From Lineus longissimus (Eukaryota > Nemertea > Pilidiophora > Heteronemertea > Lineidae): a DNA stretch of 64,000 nucleotides. The notes beneath the pieces are model-generated. The model was not told the DNA's origin, did not search any database, and saw only the letters and a program-made list of their open reading frames with translations. Every line of letters begins with the position of its first letter. The stretch's first letter is position 1. The translations under genes were made by a program, and so were the position numbers. The DNA is taken from the NCBI RefSeq assembly GCF_910592395.1, contig NC_088310.1, positions 28,599,491-28,663,490 of the forward strand. Direction: 5' to 3'. Positions 24,801 to 38,500 of this stretch are shown in pieces.

Positions 24801-26785
24801 GACCGTCCTCAGCCCACAGAGATGTGAGAACACTGTCCTCAGCATACAGAAATGTTGTGACAATAGACCGTCCTCAGCCCACAGAGATGTGAGAACACTG
24901 TCCTCAGCATACAGAAATGTTGTGACAATAGACCGTCCTCAGACCACAGAGATGTGAGAACACTGTCCTCAGCATACAGAAATGTTGTGACAATAGACCG
25001 TCCTCAGCCCACAGAGATGTGAGATCACTGTCCTTGGTATCCAGAGTTGTGACAATAGACCGTCCTCAGCCCACAGAGATGTGAAAACACTGTCCTCAGC
25101 ATACAGAAATGTTGTGACAATAGACCGTCCTCAGCCCACAGAGATGTGAAAACACTGTCCTCAGCATACAGAAATGTTGGGACAATAGACCGTCCTCAGA
25201 GATGTGAAAACACTGTCCTCAGCATACAGAAATGTTGTGACAATAGACCGTCCTCAGACCACAGAGATGTGAAAACACTGTCCTTGGTATCCAGAGTTGT
25301 GACAATAGACCGTCCTCAGCCCACAGAGATATGAGATCACTGTCCTTGGTATCCAGAGTTGTGACAATAGACCGTCCTCAGCCCACAGAGATGTGAAAAC
25401 ACTGTCCTCAGCATACAGAAATGTTGGGACAATAGACCGTCCTCAGCCCACAGAGATGTGAGAACACTGTCCTCAGCATACAGAAATGTTGGGACAATAG
25501 ACCGTCCTCAGCTCACAGAGATGTGAAAACACTGTCCTCAGCATACAGAAATGTTGTGACAATAGACCGTCCTCAGCCCACAGAGATGTGAAAACACTGT
25601 CCTCAGCATACAGAAATGTTGGGACAATAGACCGTCCTCAGCCCACAGAGATGTGAGAACACTGTCCTCAGCATACAGAAATGTTGGGACAATAGACCGT
25701 CCTCAGCCCACAGAGATGTGAAAACACTGTCCTCAGCATACAGAAATGTTGTGACAATAGACCGTCCTCAGCCCACAGAGATGTGAGATCACTGTCCTCA
25801 GCATACAGAAATGTTGTGACAATAGACCGTCCTCAGCCCACAGAGATGTGAGATCACTGTCCTTGGTATCCAGAGTTGTGACAATAGACCGTCCTCAGCC
25901 CACAGAGATGTGACATCACTGTCCTTGGTATCCAGAGTTGTGACAATAGACCGTCCTCAGCCCACAGAGATGTGAGATCACTGTCCTTGGTATCCAGAGT
26001 TGTGACAATAGACCGTCCTCAGCCCACAGAGATGTGAGATCACTGTCCTTGGTATCCAGAGTTGTGACAATAGACCGTCCTCAGCCCACAGAGATATGAG
26101 ATCACTGTCCTTGGTATCCAGAGTTGTGACAATAGACCGTCCTCAGCCCACAGAGATGTGAGATCACTGTCCTTGGTATCCAGAGTTGTGACAATAGACC
26201 GTCCTCAGCCCACAGAGATGTGAGATCACTGTCCTTGGTATCCAGAGTTGTGACAATAGACCGTCCTCAGCCCACAGAGATATGAGATCACTGTCCTTGG
26301 TATCCAGAGTTGTGACAATAGACCGTCCTCAGCCCACAGAGATGTGAGATCACTGTCCTTGGTATCCAGAGTTGTGACAATAGACCGTCCTCAGCCCACA
26401 GAGATGTGAGATCACTGTCCTTGGTATCCAGAGTTGTGACAATAGACCGTCCTCAGCCCACAGAGATATGAGATCACTGTCCTTGGTATCCAGAGTTGTG
26501 ACAATAGACCGTCCTCAGCCCACAGAGATGTGAGATCACTGTCCTTGGTATCCAGAGTTGTGACAATAGACTGTCCTCAGCCCACAGAGATGTGAAAACA
26601 CTGTCCTCAGCATACAGAAATGTTGGGACAATAGACCGTCCTCGGAGATGTGAGAACACTGTCCTTGTTATACAGAGTTATTGTAACAATAGACCGTCCT
26701 CGGATTACAGAGCTGTGAGATCAGGCTGTCCACAGCATAGTCTTGTTGTGAGAACACACTGTCCTTGGCATCTGCCCTTGTGACC
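21865..26785. repeat. 4.9-kb minisatellite with two unit types and higher-order structure
   Basis: About 75-80 units fill the stretch. Type A is 65 bp: a 30-bp half (gtcctcagcccacagagatg...) followed by a 35-bp half (gtcctcagcatacagaaatg...). Type B is 62 bp, with the second half replaced by gtccttggtatccagagttg. The two halves share gtcctcag and acagA-type blocks, so the unit is itself an old dimer. Larger blocks are duplicated at exact offsets of 287 bp (23237 and 23524) and 1564 bp (22531 and 24095). At the right end type B forms trimers of 186 bp, marked by gagatatgag at 26091, 26277 and 26463. The array lies between AP2S1 and the RhoGAP gene, and both edges decay gradually. It has no long open frame. 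Confidence 0.97.
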
Positions 26786-29562
26786 AAATCATCCTAGGAG
26801 CCAGGCAACAGATGGCCACATCCTCAGAACCTAGTGTAACAACAGGCATTCCTGAAGTGCATTCTAGTTGATCTAGTCCTCACTCAGCCTTGTTTTTTGG
26901 AAGATATTCACAACACATAGGGGTGGGCAAGGGAAAACAGAAGTGTTGATTTTCAAGCTCCAACGTTGTGGGCACCAAAAAGACAGACGAGCAGACGGTA
27001 TTTTCAAGTAAGCACCTAACTTTAATATTTTCAATCAATTTTAGAAAATTTACATAAATTACTCTTAGCTATGATACAAATCTTCTCCAAATCCGTCCCA
27101 AGGGGGATGCAGACAACCACAATCACTTAACTAACGCCATAATACCTCCATGTTACAATGTACATCAACATGATCAATATCTGGTAAACCACTGCGACAG
27201 CAAGCAATAAATTTGATAAGTTACTTCATGTTTGAAAGATCAGGAAACCAGTGTCTTGTTTGAGATGCCTACAAAAATATCTTCAAATATCGTCATAGTT
27301 TGGTTAGAAGGGAGGGTGTGACTTCGTCATGATTGCCACACTACAACTGCATTCCAACACCTGATACAAGATAAGTAAAATGTGTATTGAACCACAAATA
27401 CTGAAAGATCATCTTTGTTCAAATGCTATCTTAAATACAATTGAAATAGAGACATGATAATAGACGGATATCAAGTTTATACACATATGTACAAAATTTC
27501 TTGCAGCAAAATCTTGATCCGAGGCTCTGGAAATTCATAAGCTATTAACATTAGCAGAAGCTGACAGACTTTTTGGAATACAGATTCGTTTGGTGGCAAC
27601 ATTGCTCTCGGCTTCAAGATGAAAACTCTTCAGTAAGCCTACTTTCGTCAATGCTATCAAGCCCACACCACAATCAACACCGGGCTGATCTCAATAGCAT
27701 CTTCAGCCTTTCACACCAGAATTCCAAAAGACAGATTAAAACACAAAGTTATAATGCCACAAGTTATATTTCCCACACACATTCCAGGACTCACCCAAAT
27801 CCCACTCACACACCTTCACTCAAATCATCAACAATCAAGGCATGCATCATCGTAACAAAGTCACCTATCATAAAGTCTCACAATCCAACGGAAGATGCAT
27901 CATCGTAACAAAGTCACCTATCATAAAGTCTCACAATCCAACGGAAGATATTAATTGATTGTGTGATGTAATGAAGTTTTCTTGAATAGTAATAGTACAA
28001 AGTTAAAATACAAGTGAATATGAAAAGTCAAGTTTATCATCAACCCTTCAATTCTCTAAATCAAAATCGAAACCAATTACTTTAGGATATGTCTCATAAT
28101 ATTGATATCATAATAATAACTGTCATGGACCATCAGGAATGCTTTTATTTCATTGAGCAACAATCCAATGAACTGCAATACGTAAGTAACCCCCCCCCCC
28201 AAGATTATAGTTTGTTCCATTAGAATTTTTAGCAAAACAGCATCCCTATCATACATATAAGTCCATGGTATCTACATTATATGAAATACAATCTTATTTA
28301 CACTAAAAGAGCATCATTAAGAGTGACGTATTCTGTATCAAGATCTCTCACATGAAAGGTTTAAGACAGTTCCAAGACGCTGCTATTCAAATTTGCCATG
28401 TGGCTTGCTCCACTTCCGCCAGAATCTGCAATTCCCACATTGCACTCAAGGAAGCAATGTAGTATAAATAACTCAACGTGCCAGAAGATTCTCTTCACCA
28501 CCAAGACGACAAGATATTGCATAAAAGATCTAAAAAGTTCCAAGGTCACCAACCCTGAAGGTCACCCAGTGACAGAATTCAATGAGGCAGACAGTGTATT
28601 GTCTGGCATGCTGACAACAATGGCTGTCATATTTTGAATACCCAGCAGAACAATTGGCATTGGGCGTTGAACGTGGTAACCACGCGTACCATCTGGGGTC
28701 TTCTGAGATTCTGCCTCTGGGTGTCAGGGGGTAAGAAATCTGGTTTCTCAGGCTGTGGTTGGTGAGAGAGAAGGGCAGGAAATGCCTTGGGGTACACACG
28801 TGTGGCTGTCCACGCTCGTGGTGCCCCAATGCCCTCCTTACAAAACCATGCAAGGTTATAACATTATCTACAGAACCCGCTCATGCTCATTGGATATCCC
28901 TAAAGGTTTCAGCACAGCAGGGCTCCAAATTAAGCTTGCCAAAGGGGAGAAATCAGGGATTTCAAAATTGTTCCTTAAATCTTATCAAAATTCAAGGTAA
29001 TGAGACAGGGTTTATTTTCATTCAACACCCCCACGTTATTTATCAGGGACACAATACCCGGTGGGCGGGAACCAGCAGGGGTCATTTCTATAGCACAAGC
29101 AGCCACATGGCAAATCTACCGCTGATTCAGATTCCTACACAAATGTGAAACAAATGATTGTGCGTCACCTACATCTATGCGGTTGACAAATTTCTTCAAT
29201 TTGAACCGAGTATTCCCAATTTACCAGCACCCTGTACGATATGCACCGTCACTGCTCATCACCATGACTCCTCACACGGCATTCATACTCTTTTACCAAG
29301 GCTAAACAAGTTATACAAAACGATATTAAATATCATATGCATGAAGTTTTGGCCCTATCATTTGACTTTTGGTCGATTCTATTTTGAAACTGATAGTTAG
29401 AATAAAAGCAATCCATTCCATTCATCAAATTCCCTCATAACAGTTTGCATTAGCTAACACTTGGAATGCAAACTCATCAGGAAAACTATTCTCAAGATCT
29501 ATTGACGAGTGAATTGGATGGGATTGGTTTCAAGATGCCGCGTGAACAGTCATTCACAACAT
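26786..29562 (-). other. 3' flank, possibly 3' UTR, of the RhoGAP gene
   Basis: No gene is supported on either strand. Minus-strand AATAAA signals (TTTATT on +) lie at 29011-29016 and 28144-28149, about 550 and 1,410 bp past the RhoGAP stop. A poly-C run of about 11 sits near 28190. A 111-codon + frame at 27573-27908 runs through a tandem duplication and is not convincing. Confidence 0.4.
27844..27949. repeat. Perfect 53-bp tandem duplication
   Basis: Two identical 53-bp units begin gcatcatcgtaacaaagtca at 27844 and 27897. The lack of differences points to a recent duplication. Confidence 0.85.
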
Positions 29563-32500
29563 TTAGTACACATTCACATCCTCCATCACATGAGTCGGAA
29601 TGGGGCTTTTCCCATTTGACCGATGTGGATGCAACATAAATGGACGAATCGGTGAGTTTGGGTAATGTTTGGGAGACTTCTTTGGTGAAGGAGACCCGAG
29701 GCGTTTCACAGGTTTCATCGGAGATCGACATCTTCTTGGCGTCTCTTGAAGTTGTAGTTTCCTCAGCTGGTTTTGCGGTGCAATGGCCGAGACTTTCTTC
29801 TTGAGTAACGCGCTAGTGATGTCTAATGTTGACAAGGGAGCTTGTTTGATTTTCGGTAGTGTTGGTAGTGTCCGCTTACTTGCCACATTTGTTGTGTTGC
29901 TAGAGTCATGTAGGGGCAGCTTCGGGCTGCTGGAATCTGCACCAGTGTCGATTGCCAACTTTGACAATGGTTTCACCACTTTGATATCAGCCATGCACCG
30001 CTTTCTCGAGTCCGTTCGCCTCGGCGTAACACAGTCATCAGCACTTATGTCCTCAGAGTCTTTTTTCTCTAACACAACAGAATTCGATGTTCCAATAACA
30101 CTGAACTTTTTCTTAGCATTTTCGCACACCATTTTAGCCATGTTGTTTGAGATTGGTAAAGATGCCTTAGTCTTTGACCGAACTGGAGAATCAGTAGCAA
30201 CCACTATAACTGGGCTCACCGCAAACTCCTCACTTCCACCATTCTCCTTTCGTGATTTTTGTCCCTTTTCTTTCACGCGCCTCGCGATCTCTCGTAAATG
30301 TGCTGCCTGCTTTTCGTTTTTGGCAAAAATGGTAGGAATTCGTACCGGGGAGAGTCCACGCTTCTTGATATTAGAATGCGTGAATCGAAGTGGCGATGCA
30401 TGACGTTCGGCCAACTCTCGTTTTTCCTCTGACATGGAGAAGCGCCCCCTGTTTTGTGTCACCTTACCAGCAGCTTGGAGATTAAGGACACTACCGTGAA
30501 GTAGCTTAGCATTCTCCTCACTCAACTGCTCAATACCCGCACGTAGACTCCTCGCCGGACTAGCATGTTTCATGGGGCTGCCGGGATGCATCACAACCAT
30601 TTCCACAGACTCCGCATCATCCGTTACTGGCGCAAGATTCTGCACCACTCCCGCGTGAGATAAAAGTTTGTGCGTTTCAGTCATGATCTGGAATTTGGGT
30701 TCTCTAATGCTCGGCTGACGAGAAACACCACATTTCTTTCTGAACTGATCTGTAGCTCTCTTGCTACGGAACGACTCCACTTTCTCTAGCAACTCCTTTG
30801 CACGTGACTTCAGTCTCGGTTTCTGCTGCCGTTTAACAGTCTCAGTGATTTTCTTAAAGTTTGGTTCGATCTTGTGCGCGGTATCCATATCCACGGGCTC
30901 CACAACCTCACACCCACTGTCAATAGATCCCAAACTCTTGATTGAAGCAGACGACACTGCACTCTTGACAGAAGCAGACGATACTCTGCTCTCTGTTGAA
31001 TCACATGATGATGTTGACACTGCGCTATCAACACTACTGCTGCTTGTCGACTCTTTGAGACCTCGGTCACAACCAGCATTAGCAGCCAAGTCCATATGTT
31101 CAACTTGGTTATTGAGACTATCAGTCAATGTCTTATCTCCACTTTCATTGGAGTTGGAAATGTCACTAGATTTGTGGTCAGAGTCACAATCAACCAGCTT
31201 ACAATCGCTCACACTAGCAGCAGATAGACTAGCGATCACGGTATCCTGGTCGTTACTGACCGTATCATTAGGTGACAAGAGATCACATGGAATAGGCGGA
31301 TGGCGATACTTATTCGGAGTAACAGTTGGGAGACCATTCGTTGGTGTATTCGGTTGGCCTCTCCGTAATTTCTTTCCAAATGAGGCATCGGCAGAGAATG
31401 CTCGTTTGTGTGGCTTGACAGTATTGACGGTGATACGATCTTCAGCTTCGAATGCGCGCGATTTCAACAAATCACTTCTGTGGACTTCCTCACTGTGGCA
31501 GACGTCGTCGGTGTGAGAAGCAAGATCGCCGCTTCCAAGAAGATCAAACTTCAATCTAGATGCCAGGTAATAAGGGTCATTCAAATCAACGTCATCGACA
31601 ACGTAAACTTGATCATTGCTGGGTTGAGCGAGTTGGGACTTCTTCTTGTCGCCTTTGATGAGTGGGTGACCATCCAGGAGTCGGGCAGGAGAGCTTGGCA
31701 CCTTCTTGTGTCTCTTGAACAAGCCGCTGTTACGCTTCTTCCCGGACGTATTCAGGGTGCCAGAATCTGGCAGAGCAGGAGAATTCTGCAATGACACGAA
31801 TGAAAGGGAACATCAGTTATATATATCTTTTTGAACAAATTGTTGCACTCAACAAATTCGTGAGAAAGAGTAGGCTACCCGTATTTATTGCCTCCTGGAA
31901 AATGGCGTCAATCCTTTCAATAGGTGTCAGTGGAAACATAATCACTGGCAACATCTGTGTTTTATACAAAGCCAAAAATTCACCAAGAACAAGGTTCTAA
32001 TGTACACATCTACCTATCTATCTGTTGGACAAGTAGTATGTAGCATGAAGTTGTTATGCTTGCAGTTTTTATGTTTAACCTTTTGAAACCTTGTTTGTGA
32101 GCAAGCAACCAGTATGAAAAATGAAGTGACTATATTATTAGACAGAGCCTCTTCCTGCAGAAGGCCCCTCAGGGCACATAGAAGGCCATCCAGTACTGTG
32201 TTGTTGGGTGGAGCATGAAAAGGCACCATGGATGACCGCAACTCATTTTAGGGTAATTATACCAAGCAATTTGTGATAGATACTGAGAGTAATTACTCCC
32301 AGGGGACTGATTATAGGTGTTGTTCAGCGCACAATAAGAAAATGGTCTAATTTGTCTCCTCCTATTCTTCACTAACTACCTGGATTGGGAAATCAATCTT
32401 GGCATCAATCTTTCTATGCTTTGGCTGAAAATGGTTAATGCTTTGGGCAATGGAGGGATTTTAGTGAAATCTGGGTTATGAATGCAGATTTACTCTGGCT

Positions 32501-35500
32501 GTGATTGCCTGAGCTTGAATTACAAATCCTTGCTGTAAGCAGAATACCACCTGGCTCTAGTCAAAGCATGTCACTCATTGAAATGAACAATTTGAAACTG
32601 ATGATAACATTTTTTCTCTCCAGAAATTGTATCAATCAAAGTCAACATTCGTACAGAGCAACTTGGGATAAAATAGCAACTTACCGGTTCAGAACCACTG
32701 ATGCGTCTGAAGAAGCTTTTCTTCGTCTTGGGTGTTTTGGGTGAAAAGCAACCAACTTTGCCAGATGAAGTTCTGCAATTAGAAACCAAAACATGAAAAG
32801 CAAATCAGACCATCTCAATTGAGGCGAGCATGTACAGGAGGTCAGGCAAGGATTATGTGTCTTGAGGACTAAAAGGCCTGTTATGCAACAAACATGTCAT
32901 CTTGACAGACAAGGTCTTGAGATGGCAACACCCTCAAGCCTTCAAACCCCAGCCCTACTCATTCTTAGTATCTAGCTTTATAGGAACAGTAGGACTTAGG
33001 ACTTACTAAAACAACATGCTAATAGACCGTGTTTCTCCTCTAAAGTACACTAATGCTCTTTTAACGAGGGAACATCTCCCACTAGAGCCCACACATCTGC
33101 TACTGACAGATTGTGTTGACTTAGACCATCTTAGGCTAAACACCTCAAGAAAATCCTGCTGAGTTCAACAGTTATTATGACCAATTTCTACTACAGAACA
33201 GAAATTGGATGGAATTAGCAGTAGCCACAAGGAAGGGTTAATCTTTAGGGAAAAAACACAACTTCAACACCTGTTAATTACAAGCTGTTAATTAACGAAT
33301 GGAGCACGGCGGGGTTTCTGTGGCCATGCTGTTACTGTGGTCTAATAAAACCTACAGGGAACCTCGAAAACAATGTCACTACAATCGGGCTCAATGGGCT
33401 CTGCTCTTCATAGGAGTATGAATCAGCTTATAAGGCTTTGCATAAACACAAGTACTTTGTGAGTGGTAATATTTGTTTTGGTTGATAAGTTTGGATATGT
33501 AAAAAAAACACAGCAAGAAAGCTTCCATGTGCATGAGTATTCAACTCATGACATGCCTGCCCCAGTTACAGCCGTCTGAGTGGGGGTAGAAAGAAACTCG
33601 AAGAATAACAAAGAGCAAATTGTAAACATAGACCTATTTGCATAAAGGTATGGAAGGCCTGACACTACCCCAGGTACAGCTCAGACAAGTGGGCTAAAAC
33701 TAAGGGCTACTATAAAGAAAGTTTGAAATCACCACGACATGATTAATAACACAGAAACTAAGGAAAGTACCTTTCTTAGATTATGCTATTTTGGACACCA
33801 ATTTTAAAAGTTCCAAACACAGCGGCAAGGAAATATCATTAGTACGCTGCATATTTTATTTTCAGAACTTCTACACATTCATTTGAAAGTAATTGTTGCA
33901 TACCTTCTGGCCTTTCTGAATGGACTAGGAAGTCGCCTTTTCTTGGACGGTGTCGTTTTCTCATGCGTTGGGGTGGCGGCAAACCGCACTGGAGATTCAT
34001 CACAGAAGTTGATCGCGGGCGACAGCGCCACCTCTGTCACTGAAGAGAAAACTGATTCATTAGTACGTGTAAATCATGCTCGGCAAACACACTGAGGAAC
34101 TCTCACACATAAATGTGTTATAAACTGCCCCAATGGAGTCAAGTCATCCCATGAGAGAAGACAGCATATATAATCGCAGCATTTTGCTAAATTATTCACA
34201 CTTTTCTCATCACGGTGTGAAAAACAATTTTTCTCTGATTGATTCATGACGAGAACAGCATAGTAACCCAGCCTTGAGGTTCAGGGCTGTTATACACTGT
34301 GTTTCATTCACCTCCAAACACCGATATGACACAATTTTGAGACTTACCATCTTTTTGAACTTTTCCAGCCTGGGGTGGAAGGAAGGAGGTGCCCATCAGT
34401 GTGCACTGTGGCAGGTTCTTCAAGATAGCTTTCCTGGAAAACACAATGATGTAGATATTCACTTTCTGGCAGAAAGTCTATGATTGACTATATTATAATT
34501 ATAACACATTCTGGAGGGTTTCACACCGGCGGTGAGCTTGCCAGCACCTTGATGAACACACCAAGGGCGTCGCAATACCAATAGCATTGTCAATGCCTTG
34601 GACGTCTAAGATGGTACCAGGCAGAATACGCATGACCATTCAAACTAGAATACGAAGCTATTCTTTAGATACTCTTCAATACAAGAACTGATTTTAACAG
34701 CTAACGTGACAACAATCTTACTTTTTCTTTGTTGAGAATGCCATCTCATCATTGATAGCTTTGCGTTTGCGTACAAGAACTGGTGTGGTGTCTGCGACAC
34801 TGCTCGCTACGCTGAGCTGACTCGCTGTATCGGCCAATGAATGCTCCGATCTTGAACTACTGATCGACGAACTTGACGTCCTCATTTTGCTTATCGTGTT
34901 TTTGATACCAGAAACAATACCTGAAATTACAAAGAGCAACTTTATCATTTGTTATAAGCCCCCAGTGCTCTTCTGACACATGGTGCTAGACTTGGGCAGG
35001 TTTACTTGTTGATATTGTAATTCTAATAAATACAAAAGGTGTCACCACTAAGAAAATGTAGAAAGTTGATGCCACAGTGCTCACATGCTGAACATAGCAA
35101 GAAATAACATCCCCTTCAAACTACTGCAAATATTATTGCAAAAGCAACATGTGAATTGTAAGTAGTGTTTTTCCTCAAACTATTTCTGTAATATTCCAAG
35201 AATGAATGTCTGATACGAAAAACTTCCAAGGCCTTTGCGTTATCAGGTAGTTTGAAACTTCCCAATTTTTTGGGTAAGGATCACCCAGACAGGAGGAAAC
35301 CCAAAGAGATGAAAAAATGTTAAACCCCTAATCAGTAATTATTGAAGGACACATCTGCAGGGGTTACATTGTCAGATTCCAAATCCATGAAAGCTAACTG
35401 ACTGAGAAACAACCGCGATGAAGGGAGTTTTTAAATTCACAAACCGAAGTGGGTCCTTCTTTTGAAAGGACGAACAACAAGAGGGATCACTGCTTGTGTT

Positions 35501-38500
35501 CAACTGATACCCTGAATTTCTACCTGCAGGGGTCATTCAGCCAGATTTTTTACATCCATTTCCTCAATAGCAGACTAAGAGGCAAATCTATTGAAGCAGT
35601 CTCCTGCTCAGAATGCTTCATACAGCTTTGAAGAAGATTAGGGCGAGGGAAGAATGAAAGGCAACTGTACAAAGCAGCAGGATCCACTTGTGAAAAATAA
35701 AAACTCCAAACACTGTTGGCATTGGACCGAGCAAGATTGAAGAGGACTTATCAAATTCTCACAAAAGCTATCGGGTTATTATCGGATTTACGAAGGGATA
35801 TGTCCAGGAACGGAAAAAATCTGTCCCAGGGTTGTGGACTTAGGCTACAGATATGTTGTGATAGTATGAACTACTGTGACCCCTTTCTGTAGGTCTTGGT
35901 TTATGTGAAAGTACACCTGGCCTCAGGCTCTGGTCTTCCACTTGGCTGTAACATTCTGTGTTACCAGCAATGACACCTTTCATTGGGGCAGCGCAATTAA
36001 GTAGCATCAAAATGCAATTCTCAAAGCACCTTATGAGGAGAGCTTGTCATGAATTGTTCAGTGCATGTACAATGAACACTCACCTTGACAGGAGTTTGTC
36101 AAGGAAATGATCTCAACTCATGATTTGAAGGTGACTGGGCAGCTGAGAGCTTGGCCTCAATAATGCCATTGGTAGTTAACCAAGTATCTCTCCGAGACAA
36201 GAAGCACACTCACCCTGAAGTGATCCACTTCGGCGTTTCTTCTTCCTTGGCTTGAGACCATCCGTCTGGTCGAAGTGTTCATCATCAGACATGGGCAGAC
36301 TCTCCAACAGCTCCACACGCTCCTCAAGGTACTCAGGTATCACACCAATACGGTCAGCATTTCTTATCAATAGTTCCACAACAGCAGTTTGCACCATAAG
36401 GTTCTTCTCCTCACCCACGTTAGCTTTCTCATTCTTCACCTTCCCCGATGACGTCACCATGAAATTTGGCGTCATCACCATCGCCAAGTTGCTAGTGTCC
36501 ATTTTGTTTTTCGTTGAGTTCCTCACAACACGTGCCAGGAGCGATACGATGAATTTGAGCGTGCCGAGGTGTGCACATGGTAGTAATGAACACAGCATCA
36601 TCATGCCTTCGATTTGTTTGCTCTCGTCTTCCTGTTCCTGGCATTTTGTGAAAAGTTCCTGGAATTCTGTCACGATGAGAGGTTCGGGGAGTTCACGCAG
36701 GAACTGCTTGATTAGATTGGCCACGTCGTCGATGCTGAGAATCTTGGCACTCTGGAGGCTACCTCGGTCTTCAAGGAGTTGCTGGAAAAATAAGCCATCA
36801 AATCATGAACACATGTCGTGTACCATTCACACTTTTCATGAGAAGTTTCACCTGTTACAAGGTTGAAGCCAACTTGCTCATGAAACTGCAAAGCTATTAA
36901 CATTAGAGAAAGATGTGTCTTTTCTTGAGTCTTGACAAAATGTGCATTTTAGTGATTGTTATATGAACATCAACTTACTCTCAAATCCTTCTGTCTGTTC
37001 ACCGATCCGGCTTTCCTGAAGAGGCCCTCCGACTCAATATTCTCATCAACAGAGTTAGCGGCTTCCACAAGAAACCTGAAAGAACATTAAAAGACGTGAC
37101 TTTGTGAATGTTATGATGTCATAATCTTATACGCAGGATCAACAAGAAATCGAAACAACCAACATATGACATGATCAAAGGTCACGGAAGAAAGTTTAAT
37201 TGAGAACGGACCAATCAGAACAAAGACGACTTTCAACCACAAAAGATTCAAAGATATCGTCAAGAGCCAATATGATTTTATCAGAGACATACAATTCAAT
37301 GTTATCTTTTATGTTGAGAACTTGTTCAAATATTTGTATAGGTATTTCTGAATTGTTCTTATCAGTTTGGAGCAAACTTCATAAAGGTATTTTTATGATG
37401 TTTTTGAATGAAACATGAGAATGAGTGCAATTAAAGATGCACTGATCAGCTCATCGAGATCTCTATCATAAGAAGTTCTGAATTTTTGAAATTCTCATTC
37501 CATTCAACTTGATTTTTAAACTGGAACTGGTGTACCCACAGCAGGGGGTCAATTTACGCATCGTTGATAATTTGAGTAACTGGTTTGTAATGTTATATGG
37601 AAGGAGGTGAAGGGTAGGAATGGACACCACGACCAACCAAGCAAGCACAGTGACTCTCATAGTGTCAAGGGTGTCTTCCCACACATTTTTGTGGCTACCA
37701 TTCCGCATTTTTTCAAAAGATATGACAAAGGTGGTTGATCAGTGAATGGACAGCAAGTCTGATGCCACGTTTTCTCGGAAAAAGGGTGTTGTCAATAAAT
37801 GGAATTCTACTCCAATCTCAGGTGACCTGTGCTAGTCATCAAGTGACACAAAAATTTGAGGATGACACCATTTAATGGCAAAGAACCACAACTGGAATTC
37901 ACCTATTTGAATAAACTAAACCACAAAAATTTGAAAATACTGAGTCGGTAAAAAATTATTGTTATCAAACAATCGACAACAGTAGAACCTGTTCTTTGAC
38001 AATCAGAGCATTTCAATGGTCGTTATCATCTGGTGCGATTTGGGTCACTTGTTTTGTTTTGGATGCAACCCAACTGAAGCCTCATGAAATCTTAACGAAA
38101 ACCTTGAGGTATTCCAGCACTACATGTACCTATACAGCTGTGACATTCCTATTCATTATTTGAGCCCCTATTGTTCAGCCTTACCCATGCCCATAGTAAC
38201 AGGTGAAGTTTTGTTGACAATATAGATATGTGCAGGGGCACTATGATGGGTTATGTGCCTGGATGGTTGGACATTTAGGCTGGCTTTATGACTCAAGATG
38301 ACATGAAAATGAAAGTGGCTTGATGCATGACAATAGTGCTATCTGAAAACTGATGATCTACTCCCAAGTTCATTGGGGGTGAGGACCAAGGTGATTGATA
38401 GAGGCGGGTGTAACAGGAGATATGATGAGCCCACCTAGGAACATGTCCTGCATAATAATGGTTGGGGCCAATCGTGGAGCACAGTCTTCAAGGACAGTCA

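Noticed and set aside
21865-26785. CRISPR-like array
   Set aside because: Repeats are contiguous with no unique spacers, and the surrounding genes are animal genes with introns.
29783-31516. Long + strand frames (206 and 251 codons) opposite the RhoGAP terminal exon
   Set aside because: They are antisense shadows of a 2.2-kb coding exon whose minus-strand frame has splice support and motif matches.
36252-36866. 204-codon + frame
   Set aside because: Antisense to the RhoGAP-domain exon; no recognisable product.
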